NCBI GenBank assembly: GCA_002409745.1
Contig: DHOU01000016.1
Location: 12,566-76,565, forward strand
Source: Bacteroidales bacterium UBA5382
Lineage (GTDB): Bacteria; Bacteroidota; Bacteroidia; Bacteroidales; Dysgonomonadaceae
DNA: 64,000 nucleotides
Direction: 5' to 3'
The position numbers were made by a program, and so were the translations under genes. The first letter of the stretch is position 1. The number at the start of each line of letters is the position of its first letter. The notes under the pieces were generated by a model. That model made no database searches. It was not told where the DNA came from and saw only the letters and a list, made by a program, of their open reading frames with translations. Of this stretch, positions 1 through 7,367 are shown piece by piece.

Positions 1-53
1 AATTTGTAATTTGTAATTTGCAATTTGTAATTTGTAATTTGTAATTTGTAATT
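1..53. repeat. Heptanucleotide repeat tract (taatttg)n
   Basis: The left edge of the window is a run of the 7-bp unit taatttg with one variant (tgcaattt). It lies just downstream of the def gene. It belongs to the same class as other 7-bp tracts in this window, for example at 48978-49053. Confidence 0.85.
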
Positions 54-62
54 GCCTTTCCC

Positions 63-623
63 CTATTTCGCGGTTTTCACCTTATAAGAACATCGAGCTT
101 TTCCGTTAGCCAACGCATTGAGTTTGCCATTGACCATCCGCTTGCGCAACGGCGATATATGATCGGTAAATAAGATTCCGTCGAGATGATCGTACTCATG
201 TTGAATACAACGGGCTGCATACCCCGAAAAGACCTCCTCGCGCTCCTGTCGGTTTTCATCGATATAACGGATACGCACCGTATCGGGGCGCGTCACCTTT
301 TCATGCACACCCGGAATACTCAGGCATCCCTCTTCCAGGGCCACCGGTTCACCCGACCGCTCGATAATATGCGGATTGATAAACACCTTCTTGAAATCTT
401 TGAATTCCGGATGCTCGTCATCGGCTACCGGCGTCAGGTCCATGACGAAAATACGATCTTCCAGTCCCACTTGCGGAGCCGCAAACCCGATACCATCGGC
501 ATGATACATCGTTTCGAACATATTCTCGATCAGTTTGTCCAGATCCGGATAAGTTTCCGGATCAATATCTTGAGTGACTTTCCGCAGCACGGGAAGTCCG
601 TAAATATATATAGGTAAAATCAT
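63..623 (-). CDS. def: Peptide deformylase
   Basis: This enzyme removes the formyl group from the N-terminal methionine of new proteins in the cytoplasm. All three family motifs are present: [10 protein letters not shown] (residues 44-53), EGCLS (98-102, with metal-ligand Cys100) and QHEYDH (141-146, with His142 and His146 as metal ligands and Glu143 catalytic). The length of 186 residues is normal for Bacteroidetes deformylases. It lies 10 bp downstream of the yqgF gene on the same strand and probably shares a transcript with yqgF and lptB. Confidence 0.96.
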   Translation of the reverse strand: MILPIYIYGLPVLRKVTQDIDPETYPDLDKLIENMFETMYHADGIGFAAPQVGLEDRIFVMDLTPVADDEHPEFKDFKKVFINPHIIERSGEPVALEEGCLSIPGVHEKVTRPDTVRIRYIDENRQEREEVFSGYAARCIQHEYDHLDGILFTDHISPLRKRMVNGKLNALANGKARCSYKVKTAK

Positions 624-633
624 ATAAAAAACA

Positions 634-1059
634 TTAATTCGTTCTCATTCTCCGGCTTTCCATATATCCTTGCAGGATGATGACAGCGCTTATTTCGTCG
701 ACCAGCGCTTTATTCCGGCGGTCTTTCTTTTTCAGCCCCCCCTCGAGCATAGCCTGATGCGCCATCGCAGAAGAAAAGCGCTCATCGTAATACTCGATGG
801 GAATATACGGATAGAGCTTGCGTAAACGATTGACAAAAGGCTCGACCCGCTTCATGTTCTCGGATGCTTCATTATTCAATTGCTTGGGTAATCCCACGAT
901 AATCGTTTCGACTGCTTCCTTGCGAAGATAATCCGCAAGGAAATCGAACAACCCTGTCGTTTCCACCGTGGTGAGTCCGTTGGCAATCAGTTGCAACGGA
1001 TCGCTCACGGCGATACCCGTACGCTTTTTACCATAATCGATGGCCAGCAACCGTCCCAT
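634..1059 (-). CDS. ruvX: YqgF/RuvX-family putative pre-16S rRNA nuclease
   Basis: RNase H-fold nuclease of the YqgF family, thought to mature the 5' end of 16S rRNA; an earlier proposal was Holliday-junction resolution. The 141 residues carry the expected acidic sites: Asp8 in the opening [15 protein letters not shown] stretch, the YDERFSS motif near residue 91, and Asp121 in [10 protein letters not shown]. The length is typical. It is sandwiched between lptB (3 bp gap) and def (10 bp gap) on the same strand, so the three are probably cotranscribed. Confidence 0.93.
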   Translation of the reverse strand: MGRLLAIDYGKKRTGIAVSDPLQLIANGLTTVETTGLFDFLADYLRKEAVETIIVGLPKQLNNEASENMKRVEPFVNRLRKLYPYIPIEYYDERFSSAMAHQAMLEGGLKKKDRRNKALVDEISAVIILQGYMESRRMRTN

Positions 1060-1062
1060 ATA

Positions 1063-1893
1063 TTAAATATCGAATGTGCGCCTGCGCAATTCGAAATCGC
1101 GGCCCAAATATTTTTCCCGCACTACGGGGTTGGCAGCCAACTCTTCGGCCGTACCCTGAAAAAGCACCTTTCCTTCGAAGAGCAGATAGGCTCGGTCGGT
1201 AATGCTTAACGTTTCATCCACGTTATGATCGGTAATCAGGATGCCGATGTTTTTATATTTTAACTTGGCGACGATCGACTGAATATCCTGGACGGCAATC
1301 GGGTCGATACCCGCAAAAGGCTCGTCGAGCATAATAAACTTCGGGTCGATAGCCAGACAGCGGGCGATTTCGGCACGGCGACGCTCGCCGCCCGACAGCC
1401 GATCGCCGGTATTCTTACGCACCTTCTGCAATCCGAACTCATTAAGCAGGCTCTCCATCTTTTCAACCTGTTCTTTAGGGGATTTATTCGTGAACTGCAA
1501 AACCGATAAGATATTATCTTCGACCGACATCTTACGGAAGATCGAAGCCTCCTGCGCCAGATACCCCACCCCATATTGCGCCCGTTTATATACGGGGAAC
1601 TTGGTGATATTCATCTTATCGATAAAAATAGTCCCTTCATTGGGAACAATCAGTCCCACCGCCATGTAAAACGTGGTGGTTTTACCCGCACCGTTCGGTC
1701 CGAGCAATCCCACAATTTCCCCTTGTTTCACATTGATGGAAACATGATTGACCACCGTCCGCTTGCCGTATTTCTTCACCAGGTTTTCGGTACGAAGCAT
1801 CGATATTGGCGTTGCTTCCTGCGAAGACCCCTCCTCAACAAGCGTCTGTTCTCCTCCGGGAGGTACGGGTATTTCCTCTGTTAGTCCGTTCAT
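1063..1893 (-). CDS. lptB: LPS export ABC transporter ATP-binding protein LptB
   Basis: ATPase that powers extraction of lipopolysaccharide from the inner membrane with LptF/LptG. Visible motifs are Walker A GPNGAGKT (residues 65-72), signature LSGGE (166-170) and Walker B FIMLDEP (186-192). The open frame starts with about 31 extra residues rich in Glu and Pro that are not part of the ATPase fold. An internal ATG at 1800 (MLRTENLVKKYGK) would give the usual ~245-residue LptB and may be the true start. A -7-like box (minus-strand TATCTTTG, 1913-1920) lies 20 bp upstream of the longer start, which favours the extended form, but this cannot be settled from sequence. Confidence 0.94.
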   Translation of the reverse strand: MNGLTEEIPVPPGGEQTLVEEGSSQEATPISMLRTENLVKKYGKRTVVNHVSINVKQGEIVGLLGPNGAGKTTTFYMAVGLIVPNEGTIFIDKMNITKFPVYKRAQYGVGYLAQEASIFRKMSVEDNILSVLQFTNKSPKEQVEKMESLLNEFGLQKVRKNTGDRLSGGERRRAEIARCLAIDPKFIMLDEPFAGIDPIAVQDIQSIVAKLKYKNIGILITDHNVDETLSITDRAYLLFEGKVLFQGTAEELAANPVVREKYLGRDFELRRRTFDI

Positions 1894-1912
1894 TATCGCT
1901 CAAAAATTTGTA

Positions 1913-1947
1913 CAAAGATACATCTTTTTTAGAGAACAAAGACAAAA
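1913..1947 (-). promoter_or_regulatory. Probable promoter of lptB-yqgF-def
   Basis: The minus strand reads TATCTTTG (+ strand caaagata at 1913-1920), a match to the Bacteroidetes -7 consensus TAnnTTTG. A TTTTG about 22 bp further upstream (1943-1947) could serve as the -33 element, one base outside the preferred 19-21 bp spacing. Confidence 0.55.
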
Positions 1948-1967
1948 GACGGGAGACAATCCCTTCA

Positions 1968-2150
1968 CCCTTGCCGGCGCGATTCTCCGGTCTTCGGTCT
2001 CCAGTCTCCGGTCATCAGTCTTCGGTCTTCAGTCATCGGTCATCAGTCTCCAGTCTCCAGTCATCCTTCATACCTCATACCTCATACCTCATACCTCATA
2101 CCTCATACTTCATACCTCATACTTCATACTTCATACTTCATCCTTCATTC
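1968..2150. repeat. Mixed heptamer tract (cagtctc/ggtcatc then catacct)
   Basis: This fills the space between lptB and folB. The first part is built of units such as cagtctc, cggtctt and ggtcatc, and the second of catacct/catactt repeated in 7-bp steps. The tract runs into the last codons of folB. Read along the direction of the flanking minus-strand genes it is purine-rich (gactggagac-like), the same orientation as the tracts at 4381-4560 and 5215-5335 relative to their genes. Confidence 0.85.
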
Positions 2151-2506
2151 CTTCCGTCCCCGACAATGACAGAGGCGCAGTCCATCTGTCCGTCGACCGG
2201 AGGATTCAATTTACTTACGCAGACTTCCAGTTGATCGATGACCGGATAGGCCGATGTTATCCGGCGGTAGATACGCCCGGCAACATGTTCGAGTAATTTC
2301 GACGGCTGCTCCATCTCTTCTTTCACCAGACGGAAAACATCCGCATAACTCACCGTGTCGTTCACATCATCGCTCCGGCAGGCAGCCGATAAATCGGCCG
2401 ACAACCGGATATTCACGATAAAATCATTTCCCGTCACACGCTCCTGCGGCATCACGCCATGATAAGCAAAAAACCGCATATTCTCCATTCGAATAGATGT
2501 CTTCAT
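2138..2506 (-). CDS. folB: Dihydroneopterin aldolase
   Basis: Folate-pathway enzyme converting dihydroneopterin to 6-hydroxymethyl-dihydropterin and glycolaldehyde. The 122-residue length, the YHGVMPQER stretch near the N-terminus (active-site region) and the late catalytic-lysine region SKLNPPVDG fit the family. The last residues (GDGRNEG) lie at the edge of a heptamer repeat tract, so the extreme C-terminus may have been altered by the repeat. The gene is divergent from the aminopeptidase P gene, with an 81-bp shared promoter region. Confidence 0.93.
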   Translation of the reverse strand: MKTSIRMENMRFFAYHGVMPQERVTGNDFIVNIRLSADLSAACRSDDVNDTVSYADVFRLVKEEMEQPSKLLEHVAGRIYRRITSAYPVIDQLEVCVSKLNPPVDGQMDCASVIVGDGRNEG

Positions 2507-2531
2507 TGATTTTTCCTTGCGTTTAGTCGGT

Positions 2532-2559
2532 CAAATGTAAGAATATTTCTTTACATTTG
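2532..2559. promoter_or_regulatory. Palindromic divergent -7 boxes between folB and the aminopeptidase P gene
   Basis: TACATTTG, a TAnnTTTG match, occurs on the plus strand at 2552-2559 and on the minus strand at 2539-2532. Together they form an inverted repeat (caaatgtaa / ttacatttg) with an AT-rich spacer. The arrangement would fire both genes in opposite directions. Clear -33 elements were not seen. Confidence 0.5.
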
Positions 2560-2587
2560 CCGTATTATAAATAAAACAAACGATCGT

Positions 2588-4378
2588 ATGAAAAAAGAAC
2601 AAATAGCCGACAGATTATCGGCATTCCGGAATTTCATGGCGGAAAAGAACCTGAACGCGTTCATCGTTCCGAGTACCGACGCACATTTAAGTGAATATCC
2701 TCCCACGGCATGGGAATCGAGAAAATGGATCAGCGGCTTTACCGGATCGGCCGGCACAGCCGTTATCACCCGCGATAAAGCCGGCGTATGGACCGACTCA
2801 CGCTATTTCCTGCAAGCCGAAAACGAATTGGCCGGTACGGGCTTCGACCTCTTTAAAATGGGGCAGGCCGGCACGCCGGATATGATTTCGTGGATTATCG
2901 AACAGACAGGCAAAGAGGGCACCGTGGGTATCGACGGACTCGTATTTGCAGCTTCCGAAGCGGAGGCGTTGAAAAAAAGACTCGATGCAAAAGGCATTCC
3001 CCTCGAAACGGCTTTCGACCCGTTTGCCGAAATATGGGAAGGACGCCCCGAACTGCCTAAAAACAAGATTTTCGCTCTCGAAGAATCCATTACGGGCGAA
3101 TCGACCCGCAGCAAAATCGGCCGCATCCTCGGCGAACTAAAGAAAGACGATGCCGACGGATTGATCGTCGTTACGCTCGACGCGATCGCCTGGATTTTCA
3201 ATGTCCGTGGAAACGACGTGGAATACAATCCCGTGGCAGTGGCTTACGCTTATATCTCGGAAAAAGAAACCGCGCTGTTTATCGATCCGGATAAACTGAC
3301 CGGCGAAGTTGCCGACACCCTTCATTCGCAAGGCGTCACGCTGAAAAACTATACGGATATTTTCGACTATATCGCCTCGCTTCCCGAAGGAACGCGCGTA
3401 GGCGTTACCGGCAGTAAAATCAACTACAAACTCCTCCAGACCATACCGGACTCCTGTACGGTCGTTCCCGTTCCGGCCATCGTCGACCTGATGAAGAGCC
3501 GGAAGAATGAAACCGAACTCGAAGGTTTCCGCAATGCGATGGTGAAAGACGGCGTAGCGCTCGTCAAGTTCTATATGTGGCTCGAAAAAGCTGTTCCGGA
3601 AGGCAATGTAACCGAAGTGACCGTAGAGGAAAAACTACGGGAATTCCGTTCGCAGCAGCCGCTCTATGTAGGGGAAAGCTTCGGAACGATCGCCGGTTAC
3701 GAAGGCAACGGGGCCATCGTGCACTATCATGCCATACCGGAAACCGCGGCCAAAGTGAAACCCGAAGGCTTGCTGCTGATCGACTCGGGAGCCCAGTTCC
3801 GCAACGGAACGACCGACATCACACGAACCGTTGCCGTAGGGAAACTGACCGATCAAATGAAAGAGGATTACACCTATGTATTGAAAGGGCATATCGCTCT
3901 CGCAACCGCCCTCTACCCGGAAGGTACGCGCGGCTCGCAACTCGACATCCTCGCCCGCAAAGCGTTATGGGATAATTTGCTCACCTACGGGCACGGCACT
4001 GGGCATGGCATCGGCCATTTCCTGAATGTACACGAAGGGCCTCAAAATATCCGCACCGAAGAGAATCCTACCGTATTAGAGCCCGGCATGGTTACTTCCA
4101 ACGAGCCGGGCGTGTACCGTACAGGCCAATACGGCATCCGCATCGAGAACCTGATCGTTACGCGCGTGCACAAGAAAACGGATGACTTCGGCACATTCTA
4201 TGATTTCGAAACGATTACGCTTTGCCCCATCGACACGAAGCCTATCGTGAAGAAGCTGCTGACAAAAAAAGAGATCAAATGGCTGAATCATTATCACGAA
4301 CTGGTTTTCGACCGGCTTAAGAAACATCTCAATAAGGAAGAGAAAGCTTGGTTGAAAGATAAAACGAAAGCAATATGA
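2588..4378 (+). CDS. Xaa-Pro aminopeptidase (M24B family, long form)
   Basis: Cytoplasmic metallopeptidase that releases an N-terminal residue preceding proline. The 596-residue length matches the eukaryote-like long aminopeptidase P with two creatinase-like N-terminal domains and a C-terminal pita-bread domain. Metal-ligand motifs are visible: Asp399 in LLIDSGAQF, Asp410 in TTDITRT, His473 in GHGTGHGIGH (469-478), then SNEPGVY and IRIENLIV, which supply the two glutamates. The start ATG follows a -7 box by 28 bp. Heptamer repeats follow the stop codon. Confidence 0.94.
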   Translation: MKKEQIADRLSAFRNFMAEKNLNAFIVPSTDAHLSEYPPTAWESRKWISGFTGSAGTAVITRDKAGVWTDSRYFLQAENELAGTGFDLFKMGQAGTPDMISWIIEQTGKEGTVGIDGLVFAASEAEALKKRLDAKGIPLETAFDPFAEIWEGRPELPKNKIFALEESITGESTRSKIGRILGELKKDDADGLIVVTLDAIAWIFNVRGNDVEYNPVAVAYAYISEKETALFIDPDKLTGEVADTLHSQGVTLKNYTDIFDYIASLPEGTRVGVTGSKINYKLLQTIPDSCTVVPVPAIVDLMKSRKNETELEGFRNAMVKDGVALVKFYMWLEKAVPEGNVTEVTVEEKLREFRSQQPLYVGESFGTIAGYEGNGAIVHYHAIPETAAKVKPEGLLLIDSGAQFRNGTTDITRTVAVGKLTDQMKEDYTYVLKGHIALATALYPEGTRGSQLDILARKALWDNLLTYGHGTGHGIGHFLNVHEGPQNIRTEENPTVLEPGMVTSNEPGVYRTGQYGIRIENLIVTRVHKKTDDFGTFYDFETITLCPIDTKPIVKKLLTKKEIKWLNHYHELVFDRLKKHLNKEEKAWLKDKTKAI

Positions 4379-4380
4379 AC

Positions 4381-4592
4381 GGAGGTTGGTAATTGGAGGT
4401 TGGAGGTTAGTGATTGGAGACTAATGACTAATGACTAATGACTAATGACTAATGACTAATGACTAATGACTAATGACTAATGACTGGTGACTAATGACTG
4501 GTGACTGGTGACTGGAGACCGGAGACTGAAGACCGATGACCGAAGACGAGGAAGACGGGAACTCTTATTTCCAATCTCCAATCTCCAATCAC
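4381..4592. repeat. Heptamer tract (gactaat/ctggaga) bounded by an 11-bp inverted repeat
   Basis: More than ten copies of the 7-mer tgactaa are followed by ctggtga, ctggaga and ccggaga variants. An exact 11-bp inverted repeat, gtgattggaga (4410-4420) and tctccaatcac (4582-4592), encloses the tract. It fills the gap between the aminopeptidase and carbonic anhydrase-like genes. Confidence 0.85.
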
Positions 4593-4614
4593 TATCCTCT
4601 TAACAATAATAATT

Positions 4615-5127
4615 ATGGCACTTATTAAATCAGTCAGGGGGTTTACCCCCGAAATAGGAGAAGACACGTTTTTAGCCGATAACGCAACGGTTGTCGGCGA
4701 CGTAATTATGGGAAAGAATTGCAGCATCTGGTTCAACGCCGTGCTGCGCGGGGATGTCAACTCTATCCGCTTGGGCGACCGGGTGAATGTGCAGGACGGA
4801 GCCGTTATCCACACGCTTTATCAGAAGTCCGTTTCGATTCTGGGCGACGATGTGACGGTAGGACACAACGCCATCATCCACGGAGCAACGGTCGAGAACG
4901 GCGCCCTTATAGGCATGGGAGCAATCGTGCTCGACCATGCCGTCATCGGCGAAGGATCCATCATAGCCGCAGGAGCCGTTATACTTTCGGGCACGAAGGT
5001 CGAACCCGGCAGTATCTATGCGGGCGTTCCGGCCAAGTTTGTGAAGAAGGTCGATCCCGAACAATCGAAAGAGATGAATCAAAAAATCGCTTCCAACTAC
5101 CTGATGTATTCGAGTTGGTTTAAATGA
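4615..5127 (+). CDS. Gamma-carbonic anhydrase family protein
   Basis: Left-handed beta-helix protein of the gamma carbonic anhydrase/YrdA group, with hexapeptide repeats across most of its 170 residues. The three zinc-ligand histidines are present as His66 (AVIHT), His84 (VGHNA) and His89 (IIHGA). Members may hydrate CO2 or act on other substrates, and the residues seen are compatible with metal binding but do not prove activity. It stands alone between two heptamer tracts. Confidence 0.9.
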   Translation: MALIKSVRGFTPEIGEDTFLADNATVVGDVIMGKNCSIWFNAVLRGDVNSIRLGDRVNVQDGAVIHTLYQKSVSILGDDVTVGHNAIIHGATVENGALIGMGAIVLDHAVIGEGSIIAAGAVILSGTKVEPGSIYAGVPAKFVKKVDPEQSKEMNQKIASNYLMYSSWFK

Positions 5128-5130
5128 TGC

Positions 5131-5212
5131 TGCGCGATATAGGCTGAGCGGAGCCGATACGAGTTGCGCCCGATAATGTTCGCTACGCTCACGATAGGCC
5201 TCCGTCGATGGG
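5131..5212. repeat. Dispersed GCGCGATA-type palindromic repeat, copy 1
   Basis: Contains gcgcgatat followed by the small hairpin ggct-gagcgg-agcc and then gatacg, then a second gcgcccgataatg segment. The same order (gcgcgata, small GC hairpin, gcccgata or gcccggta) recurs at 11304-11380. Confidence 0.5.
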
Positions 5213-5214
5213 AG

Positions 5215-5335
5215 GTTGGAGGTTAGTGATTGGGGACTAATGACTAATGACTAATGACTGAAGACTAATGACTGAAGACTGGTGACTGGTGACTGGTGAC
5301 CGGAGACTGGTGACCGGAGACCGGAGACCGGATAA
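5215..5335. repeat. Heptamer tract (gactaat/ctggtga/ccggaga)
   Basis: Imperfect 7-bp units gactaat, gactgaa, gactggt and gaccgga run up to the rimP promoter. The composition and orientation are the same as in the tract at 4381-4592. Confidence 0.85.
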
Positions 5336-5356
5336 TCGAAAAAAGAGATAAAAATT

Positions 5357-5386
5357 TTGTGAATACGTTTGAAAATAATATCTTTG
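5357..5386 (+). promoter_or_regulatory. Promoter of the rimP-nusA-infB operon
   Basis: A TTG element at 5357-5359 (within TTTTG) and a TATCTTTG box at 5379-5386 are 19 bp apart, which is the canonical Bacteroidetes -33/-7 arrangement. Transcription would begin around 5392-5395, just before a terminator-like hairpin and about 55 bp before rimP. Confidence 0.75.
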
Positions 5387-5403
5387 CACCGTTAAACGAA
5401 AAG

Positions 5404-5431
5404 GGAAGCAGGAAAAACGGCTTCCTTTTTT
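5404..5431 (+). terminator. Leader terminator/attenuator before rimP-nusA-infB
   Basis: The 6-bp stem ggaagc (5404-5409) / gcttcc (5420-5425), extendable by G-U and A-U pairs, is followed by six T residues. It lies between the rimP promoter and the rimP start at 5448, so it would stop most transcripts in the leader unless read through. This suggests attenuation of the operon, perhaps by NusA itself. The regulatory role is inference. Confidence 0.65.
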
Positions 5432-5447
5432 ATTAGTTATAGCGAAT

Positions 5448-5915
5448 ATGATCGAAAAAGCGGCTTTTACCTATCACGTCGAAGAGTTTCTGAAAGAGAG
5501 CTCCAGCTATTTGGTAGATGTAATCATTGCAGCCGGCAACAAAGTAACGGTAGAAATCGATAATGACAACGGAGTCCATATCGAAGAGTGTGTTGAATTG
5601 AGCCGTTATCTCGAATCGCAATTCAATCGGGATGAAGAAGACTTCGAATTGATCGTCACCTCCTTCGGCTTGACCTCGCCTTTCAAGTCTTTACGTCAAT
5701 ATAAAAAATACGAAGGAAAAGAAGTGGAAGTCCTGACCAAAGACGGGCGAAAATTATCGGGAATACTTTCTTCGTCGGATAGCGAAGGCTTCACGCTAAC
5801 CGTCAAACGGAGAGTGAAGCCCGAAGGAGCAAAGCGCAAGATAGAGATCGAGGAGGATCTCCGTTTCGTATACGAAGAAATAAAACAGACAAAATACTTA
5901 ATACAATTCAAATAA
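5448..5915 (+). CDS. rimP: Ribosome maturation factor RimP
   Basis: Required for maturation of the 30S ribosomal subunit. The 155 residues show the RimP N-domain (VDVIIAAGNKVTVEIDND, then the CVELSRYLE and DFELIVTSFGLTSPF stretches) and an SH3-like C-domain. It is the first gene of the conserved rimP-nusA-infB order, with 6 bp to nusA. Confidence 0.94.
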   Translation: MIEKAAFTYHVEEFLKESSSYLVDVIIAAGNKVTVEIDNDNGVHIEECVELSRYLESQFNRDEEDFELIVTSFGLTSPFKSLRQYKKYEGKEVEVLTKDGRKLSGILSSSDSEGFTLTVKRRVKPEGAKRKIEIEEDLRFVYEEIKQTKYLIQFK

Positions 5916-5921
5916 AGATAT

Positions 5922-7292
5922 ATGGGCAAAAAGAAGGAAACCATTAGCCTAATAGATACATTCTCTGAATTCAACGAATTAAAAAATATCGATAAGGCGA
6001 CCATGATCAGCGTGCTGGAAGAATCGTTCCGCAGCGTGATCGCCAAGGCCAACGGTACGGATGAGAATTACGACATTATCATCAATCCCGATAAGGGAGA
6101 CCTCGAAATATGGCGTAACCGGCAGATCGTAGAAGATGATCAGTTGAAAGATCCCAATCTGGAGATTACCCTCTCGGAGGCTCAAAAGATCGATGAGGAC
6201 TTCGAGGTGGGCGAAGAGGTGACCGACGAATTGTCGCTGGATCATTTCGGACGACGCACCATCCTGAATCTACGTCAGACACTGGCCTCAAAGATTCTGG
6301 AACTCGAAAAAGACAACCTGTACAATAAATATAAAGAACGGGTGGGCCAAATCGTATCGGGTGAAGTGTACCAGATATGGAAAAAAGAATTGCTTTTGCT
6401 CGACGATGAGCATAACGAACTCTTGCTGCCCAAGACGGAACAGATTCCAAGCGACTTTTTCAGGAAAGGAGAAACGGCGCGCGCGGTAGTGGCACGGGTG
6501 GAGAATAAAAACAATAACCCGAAGATCATCCTGTCCCGCACCTCTCCGGTATTTCTCGAACGGTTGTTCGAAATGGAGATTCCGGAAATTGCCGACGGAC
6601 TGATCACCATAAAAGGGATCGTCCGCATCCCGGGTGAAAGAGCCAAGGTGGCGGTAGAAGCTTATGACGACCGCATCGACCCCGTAGGCGCCTGTGTGGG
6701 CATGAAGGGGTTCCGTATCCACGGCATCGTACGCGAGTTGCGAAACGAAAACATCGATGTGATCAACTACACCAACAATACATCGCTTTACATACAACGG
6801 GCACTGAGTCCGGCAAAAATCAACTCCATCACGTTGAAAGAAGAGGAACATCGCGCCGAGGTATTCCTCAATCCCGAAGAAGTATCGTTGGCGATCGGTA
6901 AAGGCGGGGCGAACATCAAGTTGGCCTCCATGCTCACCGGATATACCATTGAAGTATTCCGTGACATCGAAGGAGTCGACGAAGAAGATATCTATTTGGA
7001 TGAGTTCCGAGATGAAATCGACGGGTGGGTTATCGACCAACTGAAACGCATCGGATGCTCCACCGCTAAAAACGTGTTGGCTATGGACCGCGAACGGTTG
7101 ATAAAGGAAGCGGATTTGGAAGAAAGCACTGTTGACGAAGTATTGGCTATCTTGCGCTTTGAATTTGAAGGGGAAGACGAACAGGATGAAGAATCCGACA
7201 ACGGACACGATATAGAACCCGCCACCGAAGAAAATTCGGAAGAGGATGTACAGGAAGATGCCGATACGGACACCGAAGAGGTGAAAGAATGA
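5922..7292 (+). CDS. nusA: Transcription termination/antitermination factor NusA
   Basis: Binds RNA polymerase and nascent RNA and modulates pausing and termination. The 456 residues hold an N-terminal polymerase-binding domain (about 1-130), an S1 domain (about 135-205, YKERVGQIVSGEVYQ onward), two KH domains (about 230-360, including GACVGMKGFRI and AIGKGGANIKLA) and a helical region ending in a strongly acidic tail. Its place between rimP and infB is the conserved one. The leader hairpin at 5404-5431 may allow autoregulation. Confidence 0.96.
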   Translation: MGKKKETISLIDTFSEFNELKNIDKATMISVLEESFRSVIAKANGTDENYDIIINPDKGDLEIWRNRQIVEDDQLKDPNLEITLSEAQKIDEDFEVGEEVTDELSLDHFGRRTILNLRQTLASKILELEKDNLYNKYKERVGQIVSGEVYQIWKKELLLLDDEHNELLLPKTEQIPSDFFRKGETARAVVARVENKNNNPKIILSRTSPVFLERLFEMEIPEIADGLITIKGIVRIPGERAKVAVEAYDDRIDPVGACVGMKGFRIHGIVRELRNENIDVINYTNNTSLYIQRALSPAKINSITLKEEEHRAEVFLNPEEVSLAIGKGGANIKLASMLTGYTIEVFRDIEGVDEEDIYLDEFRDEIDGWVIDQLKRIGCSTAKNVLAMDRERLIKEADLEESTVDEVLAILRFEFEGEDEQDEESDNGHDIEPATEENSEEDVQEDADTDTEEVKE

Positions 7293-7367
7293 GGTCTTCG
7301 CGTAGAATAAACAGAGAGTAACAACGCTACATAAAACCATATATAGAGAAAAGAATAACAGATATAT

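Noticed and set aside
1968..2150. Heptamer tracts as a CRISPR array
   Set aside because: The units are 7 bp, contiguous and imperfect. There are no 20-50 bp spacers and no cas genes in the window.
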